Assembly (NCBI GenBank): GCA_903903985.1
Contig: CAIVAT010000187.1
Location: 24,888 to 88,887 of the forward strand
Direction of reading: 5' to 3'
DNA: 64,000 bases
Origin: an uncultured Bacteroidales bacterium
GTDB lineage: Bacteria; Bacteroidota; Bacteroidia; Bacteroidales; FEN-979
The position numbers were made by a program, and so were the translations under genes. The notes beneath the pieces are model-generated. The model ran no database searches and was not told where the DNA came from. It saw only the letters and a program-made list of their open reading frames with translations. Below, one piece after another: positions 54,027 to 62,668 of the stretch (within the stretch, counting starts at the first letter, position 1; every line of letters starts with the position of its first letter).

Positions 54027-54773
54027 TCAGGGGTGCCCAACGAAATAATATTCACTTCCATTCTCAAACATGCTGCAGAAGGCAGTTTCTGAAAGTGCAT
54101 TGGCATGATGAAGGTATCCTTTGAGTGTGGAAATTTTCATTCCGCAATCCCGGGTTAAAAATGCATGTAATTCTTCCGGTTTCGAATTATAAAAATCAGC
54201 TGCCCCCAACCCAAATTCAAAAATTACAATTGGTTTACATCGCTTAAACGTTGCTGCAGCACCTTTCATCACCCTGAACTCGGCTCCTTCCACATCAATC
54301 TTCAACAGGTCAATATCCATCCCTTCGGGGATAAAATGATCGAGCAGGCCGGTCTCCACGGTGATCTGGTTGATATCTACATGTTTCCCGTCGTATTTCC
54401 GTTTCTTGATCCCGCTGTATGCAGGGGCATTCAGCACATGCTGGAAAGTGGTTGTACCTGATTGATCGTACAATGCCGTGGGGTAGATGGTAACCAGTGG
54501 ATCACCTGAATATTTTCCGGTCAGAAAATGAAAGAGTTCGGGGATGGGTTCAAATCCGATCTTTTTCCCCCTGGAAGCCTCTTTGATCATCAGGTCGAGG
54601 ATCTCGCCTTTATGACATCCGATATCAATGCAATTGGAATCAGGCTTCAGGCTTTGCTGAATAATTTTCAGGGTATAGGCATCATATTTCTGGTTACGGG
54701 TCACCGAAACATGGAGCAGGGAGAGGAGTCGTTTCAGGAGTTGTTTCATTAACCGGATTGTGCCTTCTTTCAA
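54027..54773 (-). CDS. FkbM-family methyltransferase
   Basis: A 248-residue SAM-dependent methyltransferase. Motif I is CIDIGCHKGEILDLM; IGFEPIPELFHFL, LLKIDVEGAEFRVMKG and PIVIFEFGLGA follow in the order of the FkbM family, which methylates hydroxyls on sugars and natural products. Nearby polysaccharide genes make a surface glycan a plausible substrate, but this is inferred. It is transcribed divergently from efp. Confidence 0.85.
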   Translation of the reverse strand: MKEGTIRLMKQLLKRLLSLLHVSVTRNQKYDAYTLKIIQQSLKPDSNCIDIGCHKGEILDLMIKEASRGKKIGFEPIPELFHFLTGKYSGDPLVTIYPTALYDQSGTTTFQHVLNAPAYSGIKKRKYDGKHVDINQITVETGLLDHFIPEGMDIDLLKIDVEGAEFRVMKGAAATFKRCKPIVIFEFGLGAADFYNSKPEELHAFLTRDCGMKISTLKGYLHHANALSETAFCSMFENGSEYYFVGHP

Positions 54774-54781
54774 TACAGTCG

Positions 54782-54789
54782 CAAAAATA
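54782..54789 (-). promoter_or_regulatory. -7 element of the fkbM-type gene
   Basis: Reads TATTTTTG on the minus strand, a perfect TAnnTTTG, only 8 bases before the ATG, which predicts a nearly leaderless transcript. Confidence 0.45.
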
Positions 54790-54813
54790 ACACATTTAAT
54801 CCAAGATTTTAAC

Positions 54814-54821
54814 TAATTTTG
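54814..54821 (+). promoter_or_regulatory. -7 element of the efp promoter
   Basis: TAATTTTG matches TAnnTTTG and lies 34 bases before the efp ATG. No clear -33 element. Confidence 0.5.
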
Positions 54822-54855
54822 CAGGCCTTTTACAATCAATTATCAAAATACTTTT

Positions 54856-55422
54856 ATGGCTACAACAGCAGATATCAGGAATGGTCTGGTCATCGAATTC
54901 AACAATGACTTATACAGCATCGTCGAATTTCAACATGTAAAACCCGGGAAAGGCCCGGCATTCATCCGTACAAAATTAAAAAGCCTGAAACATGGCCGGG
55001 TCATTGCCAATACATTCGATTCTGGTGCCAAACTCGAAATAGCACGGGTCGAACGCAGAAAATACCAGTACCTTTTCAAGGAAAACCAGGACTATCATTT
55101 CATGCATACTGAAACCTTTGAGCAAATCTATGTTCCTGAAACGCTCATCAATGCACCTCAGTTTTTAAAAGAGGGACAGGAGGTTGAAATCCTGTTCCAT
55201 GCCGATACCGAAACAGCGCTAACCTGTGAGTTACCTCCATTCGTTACATTGAAGATCACGTATACCGAACCTGGAATGCGTGGCAATACCGCTACCAACG
55301 CCCTGAAAGACAGCACTGTTGAAACAGGCGCCATCGTAAAAGTTCCGCTCTTTATCAGTGAGGGTGAAACGATAAAGGTCGATACACGGACCGGTGGTTA
55401 TTCGGAGCGGGTGAAAAGTTAG
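54856..55422 (+). CDS. efp: Elongation factor P
   Basis: A 188-residue three-domain factor that relieves ribosome stalling at polyproline. The loop with the conserved lysine is [19 protein letters not shown]-type central and C-terminal domains are present, ending [15 protein letters not shown] (family signature TGEY/TGGYxxR). Length is normal. No modification enzyme for the lysine is in the window. Confidence 0.96.
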   Translation: MATTADIRNGLVIEFNNDLYSIVEFQHVKPGKGPAFIRTKLKSLKHGRVIANTFDSGAKLEIARVERRKYQYLFKENQDYHFMHTETFEQIYVPETLINAPQFLKEGQEVEILFHADTETALTCELPPFVTLKITYTEPGMRGNTATNALKDSTVETGAIVKVPLFISEGETIKVDTRTGGYSERVKS

Positions 55423-55424
55423 CC

Positions 55425-55452
55425 AATTACGATTTACGAATTACGATTTACG
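55425..55452. repeat. Two tandem 14-bp units, AATTACGATTTACG
   Basis: Two perfect copies lie between efp and the second lpxD-like gene. The inverted form CGTAAATCGTAAATCG is found at the other end of that gene (56393-56408), where it contributes the stop codon. Confidence 0.75.
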
Positions 55453-55465
55453 AAATTCGAGATAA

Positions 55466-56404
55466 ATGAAATTTCCACTGCCTTTAAAACTCTCAGCGTT
55501 GGCTGCCATGTTGCATGCAAAGCCGGTAGGTGATCCTGACTTCCCGGTGACAGGTATGAATGAGATCCACATGGTTGAAAGCGGCGATCTGACTTTTGTG
55601 GATCATCCCAAGTATTATTCGAAAGCACTGAACTCCCCTGCAACAACCATCATCATCAACAAAGAAGTGGATTGTCCTGCCGGGAAGGCATTGCTCATCA
55701 GTGAAAGACCCTTCGATGACTATGTTTCCCTGGCCATGCGGTTCCGGCCCTTTGAAAAATCCCTTTCCCTGATCAGTCCAAGTTCCGAAATCGGGGAAGG
55801 AACCGTGATTCAGCCAGGTGCATTCATCGGGAACCATGTAAAGATCGGCAGCAACTGCATCATTCATGCCAATGCAAGCATATATGACCATACCGTCATC
55901 GGCAACCGCGTTATCATCCATTCCGGTGCGGTGATCGGATCAGACGCATATTATTACCAAAGACGTCCGGATGGTTATAAAAAACTTGAATCCTGCGGAC
56001 GCGTATTAATTGAAGATGATGTGGAGATTGGCGCCCAGACGAGCATCGATAAAGGCGTTTCAGGAGACACCCTTGTTTCCAGGGGAACGAAGTTTGACAA
56101 TCATGTACAGGTTGGCCACGACACCTATATCGGCCGGAATTGCCTGATTGGCGCCTTTTGTGCCATCGCAGGCGTAACAAGAATAGAGGATGATGTGATT
56201 CTTTGGGCCAATGTACTTGTCAACAAGGACCTTGTAATCGGAAAAGGCGCTGTTTTGCTTGCCGGATCGGGAACAGAAAAGTCCCTGGAAGGAGGAAAAA
56301 CCTATTGGGGTATCCCAGCCATTGAAGCCAGGAGAAAATGGCGTGAAGTCGCAGCGCTGAAAATGTTGCCTGACATCCTTACCAGCCTAAACCGTAAATC
56401 GTAA
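55466..56404 (+). CDS. LpxD-like hexapeptide-repeat acyltransferase (second copy)
   Basis: A 312-residue protein with the two-part LpxD layout: N-terminal domain (FPVTGMNEIHMVESGDLTF) and a left-handed beta-helix from about residue 105. The expected catalytic His is kept in VQVGHDTYIGRN. It shares family with the lpxD gene at 50085 but is clearly diverged and lacks some C-terminal helix. It could acylate a different UDP-sugar or surface glycan precursor. The flanking short inverted repeats are noted separately. Function as true LpxD is less likely because the canonical copy is in the lpx cluster. Confidence 0.8.
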   Translation: MKFPLPLKLSALAAMLHAKPVGDPDFPVTGMNEIHMVESGDLTFVDHPKYYSKALNSPATTIIINKEVDCPAGKALLISERPFDDYVSLAMRFRPFEKSLSLISPSSEIGEGTVIQPGAFIGNHVKIGSNCIIHANASIYDHTVIGNRVIIHSGAVIGSDAYYYQRRPDGYKKLESCGRVLIEDDVEIGAQTSIDKGVSGDTLVSRGTKFDNHVQVGHDTYIGRNCLIGAFCAIAGVTRIEDDVILWANVLVNKDLVIGKGAVLLAGSGTEKSLEGGKTYWGIPAIEARRKWREVAALKMLPDILTSLNRKS

Positions 56405-56408
56405 ATCG
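56393..56408. repeat. Inverted copy of the ATTTACG repeat
   Basis: CGTAAATCGTAAATCG, two heptamers plus CG, overlaps the last codons and stop of the LpxD-like gene. It is the reverse complement of the unit found before that gene. Confidence 0.65.
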
Positions 56409-57875
56409 TCACACCTCCTTCGTCACTCGTTTTCCCGAATAAATATCCAGGGCAACAATCGCTGCCAAAAATCCCCAGACGGGAACCGATGCTTTATCGG
56501 TATCTAGGAAATTATTCATTGTTCCGTGCACGAAATAGGTCAACAGTGCCAGCATGAGCGACAAACTCAGCATCCTGACCTCAGGGCTGGCAGAACGCCG
56601 GTATACACGCATGGCAACCATGATAAATGAACCCACAAGCAGCAGAACAAACACCATGCCCGGCAATCCCTGTTCTGCAAGCGGGCCAATGTATTCGCTG
56701 TGTGCATTGCCTTTGTCGCCTGCATTGGTGCTGATCAATGTTTTCTCTTTTGCCCGTTGAAAAGGTGCATACTCAAACTGATACGTTCCGGGCCCGTATC
56801 CAAAGACAGGCCGGTCTTCGAACATCCTCAACGCCGATTGCCACCGGTTGATGCGTTCCAGGTTTGAATTATCCGTAGAAATGTTCGAGATGGAGCGCAG
56901 GTGTTCAACAAAATTGGCAGAAGGACCCTGGCGGTTTTTCTCAAGCCTGTCAAGTATCTGAAAAGAAAAAACGTAAAACAGAATACCAAAGATGACGGTA
57001 ACGAAAAGGATCCATTTGAACCTGATCCTGAAAAGCACAATTAACAAAACGCCCACAACGAATGCAAGACTAAGCCAGGCTGCACGGCTGTATGAAAGCA
57101 CCAGGGCGGTTAGCAGAATGGCCAGCACTAAAAACGAGAAAAACCTTGTTGTTTTCGAATATACGTTGCTAAAGACAAACCCGAAAAACATCGGAATATA
57201 CAAGGCCAGTGTTACACCGTAAGCCGTATGGTCATTGTAAAACGGTTCCATCACCCAATGCCCTGCCTGTTCATCAAATCCCCACAGGGAGTGATTGTAT
57301 GTGGTATAGGCAATGACCCCGATGAAAGGGATGGTATAAAACCATACAAACAGATTAATATTTGACCGTTTCCGAAAAAGATGGATCCCAAGGATGTAAA
57401 AGGGAACGACAAACCAAAGGCGTGCAAGCAGGTGTTTAAAGGACACCAAAGGCATGTCGCTGGTAATGCTTGTAATGAGCATCCACATCAGCTGCAACCC
57501 GATGATGATCGTGATGGGATGAGTCCACACCTTTTTATCAACCTGGCTGTCGTAAAACAGCCTGACCACGAAAATCAGCAGAACGCCCAGCATCATAGGC
57601 TCCGTTGGCAGTGAAACGCCAACATTGAATTCAAACTGCGTAATATTGATGGCAACCGGTGTCAACGCAGTAATAAGCAGAAGAACTTTATCGAGGGAAT
57701 AAAAATAAAGATACAGGACCACCAGGAAGAGCGGAAGAAAAAACAACCAGTATATTTCACGAAAAACCAGGTAGCAATTGAGCCCAATGAATAAGACACT
57801 CAGCACATACAGCATGGTGATCCGCTGATTGCTACCGGTAAAATAACTGCGTATTTCCGAAATTTTATCCTTCAT
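56409..57875 (-). CDS. O-antigen ligase / polymerase family membrane protein
   Basis: A 488-residue protein counted from the ATG at 57875, which overlaps the end of the Wzz-type gene by 11 bases; a longer frame to 57914 is less likely. There are about 12 transmembrane segments and a large periplasmic loop with RINRWQSALRMFEDRPVFGYGPGTYQ and NAHSEYIGPLAEQGLPG, the Wzy_C signature (GxGxGTF, HNxYL-like). It either polymerises repeat units (Wzy) or joins glycan to lipid A core (WaaL). It is last in a minus-strand run with two Wzz-type genes. Confidence 0.85.
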   Translation of the reverse strand: MKDKISEIRSYFTGSNQRITMLYVLSVLFIGLNCYLVFREIYWLFFLPLFLVVLYLYFYSLDKVLLLITALTPVAINITQFEFNVGVSLPTEPMMLGVLLIFVVRLFYDSQVDKKVWTHPITIIIGLQLMWMLITSITSDMPLVSFKHLLARLWFVVPFYILGIHLFRKRSNINLFVWFYTIPFIGVIAYTTYNHSLWGFDEQAGHWVMEPFYNDHTAYGVTLALYIPMFFGFVFSNVYSKTTRFFSFLVLAILLTALVLSYSRAAWLSLAFVVGVLLIVLFRIRFKWILFVTVIFGILFYVFSFQILDRLEKNRQGPSANFVEHLRSISNISTDNSNLERINRWQSALRMFEDRPVFGYGPGTYQFEYAPFQRAKEKTLISTNAGDKGNAHSEYIGPLAEQGLPGMVFVLLLVGSFIMVAMRVYRRSASPEVRMLSLSLMLALLTYFVHGTMNNFLDTDKASVPVWGFLAAIVALDIYSGKRVTKEV

Positions 57876-58830
57876 TGCCTCTTGTTGACAAGCCACGGAA
57901 TTTACCGCTTTCAATCAAACCGATGATCAGGATGGCCATGAACAAAGCGGCCAGGGTGCTGAAAACGACGATAAGCCAACGGATCGGATAGGCTTTTTTA
58001 TCTGCAACAAATGGCTTGCTGAGGACATTTACATAAGAGTAATTACGGTTGTAATCAAGCAGGGCGCGGTCGGCATCCAATTTCATGGCACTGAAAGTAC
58101 CCGATTCAGCACGCATCATTTCAGACAACAACATGATCTCACCACCGTTTTCCTCCAGGTTTTTCTTCATTGCCTTTGCTTCTGCCGATCGCACCGAACC
58201 GCCACCCGTACCCAGGTAAGCGCGCATTACTTCACGTGTTTGCGCCTGGTATTCGAGAATTCCATATTTCACACCCAACTCTTCGGCACGGGCTTTCAAT
58301 GAATCTATATAGACTTTTTTGACCCCCATGATGTAATTATAATTCGAGACCACCTCTCCGAATTTCTCCTTATGCATGGCTTTAATCTTTTTATTATAGG
58401 CATCAAGCATGGCATTGATGAGGTCGCGGGCCATGATGGGATCTTCATCAAGAATTTCGATTTCGACTGCTTCAAAAGGCGTTTTGTTGATGCGGACCCT
58501 TTGGCTGTATTCCCAAACCAGGGTGCTTTCAAAGTGGACGTAAGCGGAATCAATCCGCCAATGCTTGGCCAGGTTGAATTTCTTTACCAGGGAATCGCGA
58601 ATGTCTCTCGATTGGAAAATTTCAACACTCTGTTCCGTTTCACTTTCATCGGAATATGGAGAAATATTGGATGGATACAGCAGGCAGTTCGATTTATAAA
58701 GCGGTTTGATAAAGATCGGGCTGGAAAAGAGAACTGAAAGAAGGACGGCAACCACCACCACCACCACAAGCTGAATCTTCCATTTTAGCACAATATCAAT
58801 AATGTTCTTACTGTTGAAAAAATTGTCCAT
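57865..58830 (-). CDS. Wzz-type chain-length determinant protein, copy 1
   Basis: A 321-residue inner-membrane protein with a transmembrane helix near residues 18-37, a periplasmic domain with coiled-coil (about 160-260) and a second helix near 285-305, preceded by the proline-bearing KKAYPIRWL. This is the Wzz/PCP layout that sets polysaccharide chain length. It has no kinase domain. The stop overlaps the start of the O-antigen ligase/polymerase gene. It is the paralogue of the next gene. Confidence 0.85.
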   Translation of the reverse strand: MDNFFNSKNIIDIVLKWKIQLVVVVVVAVLLSVLFSSPIFIKPLYKSNCLLYPSNISPYSDESETEQSVEIFQSRDIRDSLVKKFNLAKHWRIDSAYVHFESTLVWEYSQRVRINKTPFEAVEIEILDEDPIMARDLINAMLDAYNKKIKAMHKEKFGEVVSNYNYIMGVKKVYIDSLKARAEELGVKYGILEYQAQTREVMRAYLGTGGGSVRSAEAKAMKKNLEENGGEIMLLSEMMRAESGTFSAMKLDADRALLDYNRNYSYVNVLSKPFVADKKAYPIRWLIVVFSTLAALFMAILIIGLIESGKFRGLSTRGNEG

Positions 58831-58845
58831 AATCTGGATTTTATT

Positions 58846-59892
58846 TTATGATTGTCCGAGCTGAAACTTTTTGTGCGAGTTGTATGCAGAAATTTTTTCC
58901 ATGATCATGATCACGATGATCGACATAAATAGCGCAGCAACTGTTGAAACCATGATGACAAGCCACCGGATCGGGTAGGATTTGCGTTCTGCTTTATAAG
59001 CGTCACTTACAATAAACTTTTGTGGCAGGTTTTCTTCGGCATCTACTTTTGCTTGTTTATACTTGGTTTCCAGCAAGCTGAGCTGTTCTGTTTTAAATTC
59101 AAGCGCATTTTTTAGTGACATGTAAATGCCTCCGTATTTTCCCAAAATATCCAATTTCTTCTGCAAAGCTGCCTGTGCCGATTTATTGCCGTTCATAATG
59201 GTAATGGCAAACTGTTGATTGAGTACCTGCGACTGGTATTCAACATCGTTCACACCAAGACCGCCCAGCGTGATCAGGGAATCCACGATTTTATCCTTTT
59301 CGGCTTTCATTGATTTGTAACTTGCCTCCACAACCTGAAACCCCTTTACCGAACGCTGGCGCATCATGTCATTTTTGGCAGAGTCAAGCAAAGAAGCAAT
59401 GGTATTCGCAATATCTGCCGCCATCTGGGGATCTTTATCATATACCGAAATCTGAACCGCCATGAACTCCGTTCGCCTGAAAGTAATATTGTTGTCGTAT
59501 TCTTTAAACAGATTTGAATATTTTACATCCGATGCACTGTCGATATCATAATGTTTCATCAGCTCAAACTTTCGCATGACACGATCGCGGATCTTGTTTG
59601 AATTCAGAATCTGCAGAAGTTGTTCCGCCTGGTCATCCTCTCCAAAAGCTGTAATGTCCTGGCCTTTTACCGATTGTTCGTTGAGCAGTGATTTCGATAT
59701 CGAACTGCTGCTCGCAGGAAACATGATTACAGTCGATTTGAATTTCGGAGTAATAAACCACGGAGAGGAGAAAAACCATGAACCCACCAGGGCAATAGCC
59801 ATCACAATGGAAAGGGGTTTTCGCCACTTGTAGAGAAAAATAACAAGGTTAGAGGAATCGAAATCTTCTTCGTTTTTCATTTCATTGGCCAT
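58846..59892 (-). CDS. Wzz-type chain-length determinant protein, copy 2
   Basis: A 348-residue paralogue of the downstream gene with the same layout: helix near 32-50, periplasmic coiled-coil domain, KSYPIRWLVIMVSTVAALF as the second helix. Both share the DKDPQMAADIAN / DEDPIMARDLIN element. It begins the run Wzz, Wzz, ligase. Two tandem Wzz-type genes may assemble as a hetero-oligomer or set two chain lengths. Confidence 0.85.
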   Translation of the reverse strand: MANEMKNEEDFDSSNLVIFLYKWRKPLSIVMAIALVGSWFFSSPWFITPKFKSTVIMFPASSSSISKSLLNEQSVKGQDITAFGEDDQAEQLLQILNSNKIRDRVMRKFELMKHYDIDSASDVKYSNLFKEYDNNITFRRTEFMAVQISVYDKDPQMAADIANTIASLLDSAKNDMMRQRSVKGFQVVEASYKSMKAEKDKIVDSLITLGGLGVNDVEYQSQVLNQQFAITIMNGNKSAQAALQKKLDILGKYGGIYMSLKNALEFKTEQLSLLETKYKQAKVDAEENLPQKFIVSDAYKAERKSYPIRWLVIMVSTVAALFMSIIVIMIMEKISAYNSHKKFQLGQS

Positions 59893-59972
59893 AGAAAACT
59901 TTTCAAAATTGTTGTCAAAGGTATGAAGTTATACGGAATGCAAAACAGTAAGTTTCACGGAAAGGTTAATAA

Positions 59973-61448
59973 TCAGCGGTCTTCACGCAAAATTTTCAAC
60001 AGCGATCCTAAGCTCCACAGGCGTAAAATAAAAGCCAGGGCTACCGAAGATACGAGCATCAGCGCGAAATTGCCGAGCCATGCCTTATCAGCCGGCAGAA
60101 AGTTCAAATGGATGGAAAATAACCTTGAAAGGACATTGAATCCAATCACACCAACTAAAAAAACCAGAAGTGTCAGCAGGTAACGGTAATTGACTTTGAA
60201 CTTGAATATCCGCTGAACCATCATCACCTGAAGAATTGCCATGGCAAATTGAGTAACGAGGCTCGAAACAGCCGATCCTGATGCCAACAGGTGTGGAATC
60301 AGCAAATAATTAAGAATTAAATTGATGATTAATCCCAAAGCCGCAATAAGGTTGAGTTGCTTAAGATTCCCGTTTGCCGTGAGCAGGGTGCCGAAAATAT
60401 AGGTTGTTGATACGGCTATGAACCCGGGGATCAGCAGGCGGAAAACGCTTGTGGATGCCTGTATATGTGTATCGTACAACAGATCCATCAATTCATAACT
60501 GTAAAAAAACAGGCCGAATCCAACGATAATTGCCAGGGTGATGATGAGGGTAAATGACAACTTCAGCATGTGCTCGATGGGTTGCCGTTTTTTGATCATT
60601 TTTGAGAAGATCGGAATAAGGAGCACCCCAAAAAGATATGCGATCATATTTGCAGCATCAAGCAGCCTGAACCCGGAGGCATATATGCCAACTTGTTCAT
60701 TCCCTGTTTTTTCGGGAAGCATTCGCTCCAGCATCACCGGATCAAGCCTGTTATAAAACGTCATCAGCAAAACCAGCAACGCAAAAGGCATGCTCTGTTT
60801 GATAATCATTAAAAAAAAAGGCCAGCTCCAGTTAAGTTTGCGGAAATGGGCTTTTTTAACAACAATGAGAAATGCAATTGCTGCCGTGATTGAATAGGCC
60901 GTGGTTTGAGAATAGACAAACCACTCAATCCGGAAGGGCGTTGTCGTAACATGTCCCCAAAGTAAGACTCCGCAAAAAAAGATCATCAGCAACCGGTCCA
61001 ATACCGAAAGCATGCTGTCGGTTTTAAACATCATGAACCCGGAAATATTCGAACGCAGGTAAAGAATAAAAGATAACAGGAACTGGTTAAAGGCCAGCCA
61101 TCCTAAAAGCCTGAACTGGTCGGCATTGTAACGCAAAATCATGGCGACTACAAATGCAATGACCACATAGGTAAGTCCAAGTAACAACTTGAGGACCAGG
61201 ATGCCTGAAAAATGTTTGTTTAAAAGGTGGTTATGTTGGGCAATGTTCCTGTTGTTGTAATTGGTGATCCCAAGGTCAAGAATGATGTTGAAAAGAAAAG
61301 AAAAATTCAGGATCACAAAATAGAAACCATAGTCCCCTACCCCAACAATTCGCTGCACGGTTAGGTCAATCCCAAAAATCCATATAGGTTTTATGAGAAG
61401 ATTTAATAAAAGGAGTAACCCCAGGTTTGTCAGGAATTTCCGCTGCAT
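59973..61448 (-). CDS. Wzx-type oligosaccharide flippase
   Basis: A 491-residue polytopic protein with about 12-14 hydrophobic helices. It opens NLGLLLLLNLLIKPIWIFGID and VGVGDYGFYFVILNFSFLF, the common start of the MOP/polysaccharide-export family. It would flip undecaprenyl-linked repeat units across the inner membrane for the polymerase and ligase encoded next to it. It is divergent from the glycosyltransferase gene. Confidence 0.85.
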   Translation of the reverse strand: MQRKFLTNLGLLLLLNLLIKPIWIFGIDLTVQRIVGVGDYGFYFVILNFSFLFNIILDLGITNYNNRNIAQHNHLLNKHFSGILVLKLLLGLTYVVIAFVVAMILRYNADQFRLLGWLAFNQFLLSFILYLRSNISGFMMFKTDSMLSVLDRLLMIFFCGVLLWGHVTTTPFRIEWFVYSQTTAYSITAAIAFLIVVKKAHFRKLNWSWPFFLMIIKQSMPFALLVLLMTFYNRLDPVMLERMLPEKTGNEQVGIYASGFRLLDAANMIAYLFGVLLIPIFSKMIKKRQPIEHMLKLSFTLIITLAIIVGFGLFFYSYELMDLLYDTHIQASTSVFRLLIPGFIAVSTTYIFGTLLTANGNLKQLNLIAALGLIINLILNYLLIPHLLASGSAVSSLVTQFAMAILQVMMVQRIFKFKVNYRYLLTLLVFLVGVIGFNVLSRLFSIHLNFLPADKAWLGNFALMLVSSVALAFILRLWSLGSLLKILREDR

Positions 61449-61519
61449 GAACCAGAAATAAAAGTTGCCAGGCGCGGTAACTTTTCATTATAACTCAAAA
61501 AAAATTCAGATATTTGCTA

Positions 61520-61527
61520 CAAAGTTA
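61520..61527 (-). promoter_or_regulatory. -7 element of the flippase gene
   Basis: Reads TAACTTTG on the minus strand, a perfect TAnnTTTG. It would give a leader of about 65 bases. A 7-of-8 match on the plus strand (GATATTTG, 61509-61516) could serve the divergent glycosyltransferase. Confidence 0.45.
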
Positions 61528-61536
61528 AGAAAATTA

Positions 61537-62664
61537 ATGAACATTGCAGTCAACACCCGGCTACTTATCCAGAACAGGCTCGAAGGGATCGGTTGGTTTA
61601 CGTATGAAGCACTGAAACGGATTACTACGCAACACCCTGAACATCACTTCTATTTCATTTTTGACCGTGAATATGATCCGGAATTCATCTTTTCCGACAA
61701 CATCACACCCATCATTCAATACCCGCATGCACGGCATCCGGTGCTTTATTATACCTGGTTCGAGATAGCCATCCCGAAGTTATTCGAACGGATCAAACCC
61801 GACCTGTTTTTGTCGCCCGATGGATTCCTGTCGTTAAAAACTCCTGTCAGGTCCATGGCCGTTTTTCACGATCTGAATTTCGAACACTATCCACAGGATA
61901 TCCCTTACTGGACGCGTCGTTTCTATCGTAAGTATTTCCCAAAATATGCTGCAAAAGCGGTCCGGATTGCAACAGTATCTGAATTTTCAAAATCTGATAT
62001 TGTGAAGCAGTATAAAGTATCCCCCGATAAAATAGATGTGGTATATGATGGAGCGAACGATGCGTATCATCCACTCACCCAACTGGAAAAACAAAACATC
62101 CGGAATGAATTCAGCAGCGGGCTTCCCTATTTTATTTTCATCGGTTCATTGCATCCGCGTAAAAACCTGGTAAATCTTTTCCGTGCTTTCGACCTTTTTA
62201 AAAAATCGAATCCTTCCGATATAAAGTTACTCATTGTGGGGGCAAAGAAATGGTGGACCCATGATATCGACGTTGCCTTTAACCGGATGATCTATTCCAA
62301 TGATGTGATTTTCACAGGGCGTCTCGATGTCAATGAACTGGCTGGCGTGCTTGGCTCGGCGCTTGCGCTCACCTATGTATCTTATTTTGAGGGATTTGGA
62401 ATTCCGATTGTCGAGGCATTCCGGTGTGGCGTGCCGGTAATTACCTCAAACGTCACTTCCATGCCTGAGGTGGCAGGTGATGCTTCGCTGCTTGTTGATC
62501 CATTCGATCCCGAATCAATTGCCGAAGCATTATACAAGGCATACCAGTATATGAGCATCCGCGAGGAGCTCATCATCCGTGGACGCCGTCGTATGAACAT
62601 GTTCTCCTGGCAACAAACTGCCGACCGTTTGTGGGAATCCATCGAAAAAGCTGCTAAATCCTGA
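61537..62664 (+). CDS. Glycosyltransferase family 1 (GT4-type)
   Basis: A 375-residue GT-B enzyme from the ATG at 61537 (MNIAVNTRLLIQNRLEGIGWF), which begins the usual N-terminal Rossmann fold; the frame to 61465 is less protein-like. Landmarks: VFHDLNFEHYPQD, FIFIGSLHPRKNLVNLFRAF and the C-terminal donor-sugar motif EGFGIPIVEAFRCGVPVI. It transfers a nucleotide sugar to a surface-glycan intermediate. It is 4 bases before purD and next to the flippase. Confidence 0.9.
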   Translation: MNIAVNTRLLIQNRLEGIGWFTYEALKRITTQHPEHHFYFIFDREYDPEFIFSDNITPIIQYPHARHPVLYYTWFEIAIPKLFERIKPDLFLSPDGFLSLKTPVRSMAVFHDLNFEHYPQDIPYWTRRFYRKYFPKYAAKAVRIATVSEFSKSDIVKQYKVSPDKIDVVYDGANDAYHPLTQLEKQNIRNEFSSGLPYFIFIGSLHPRKNLVNLFRAFDLFKKSNPSDIKLLIVGAKKWWTHDIDVAFNRMIYSNDVIFTGRLDVNELAGVLGSALALTYVSYFEGFGIPIVEAFRCGVPVITSNVTSMPEVAGDASLLVDPFDPESIAEALYKAYQYMSIREELIIRGRRRMNMFSWQQTADRLWESIEKAAKS

Positions 62665-62668
62665 TTTT

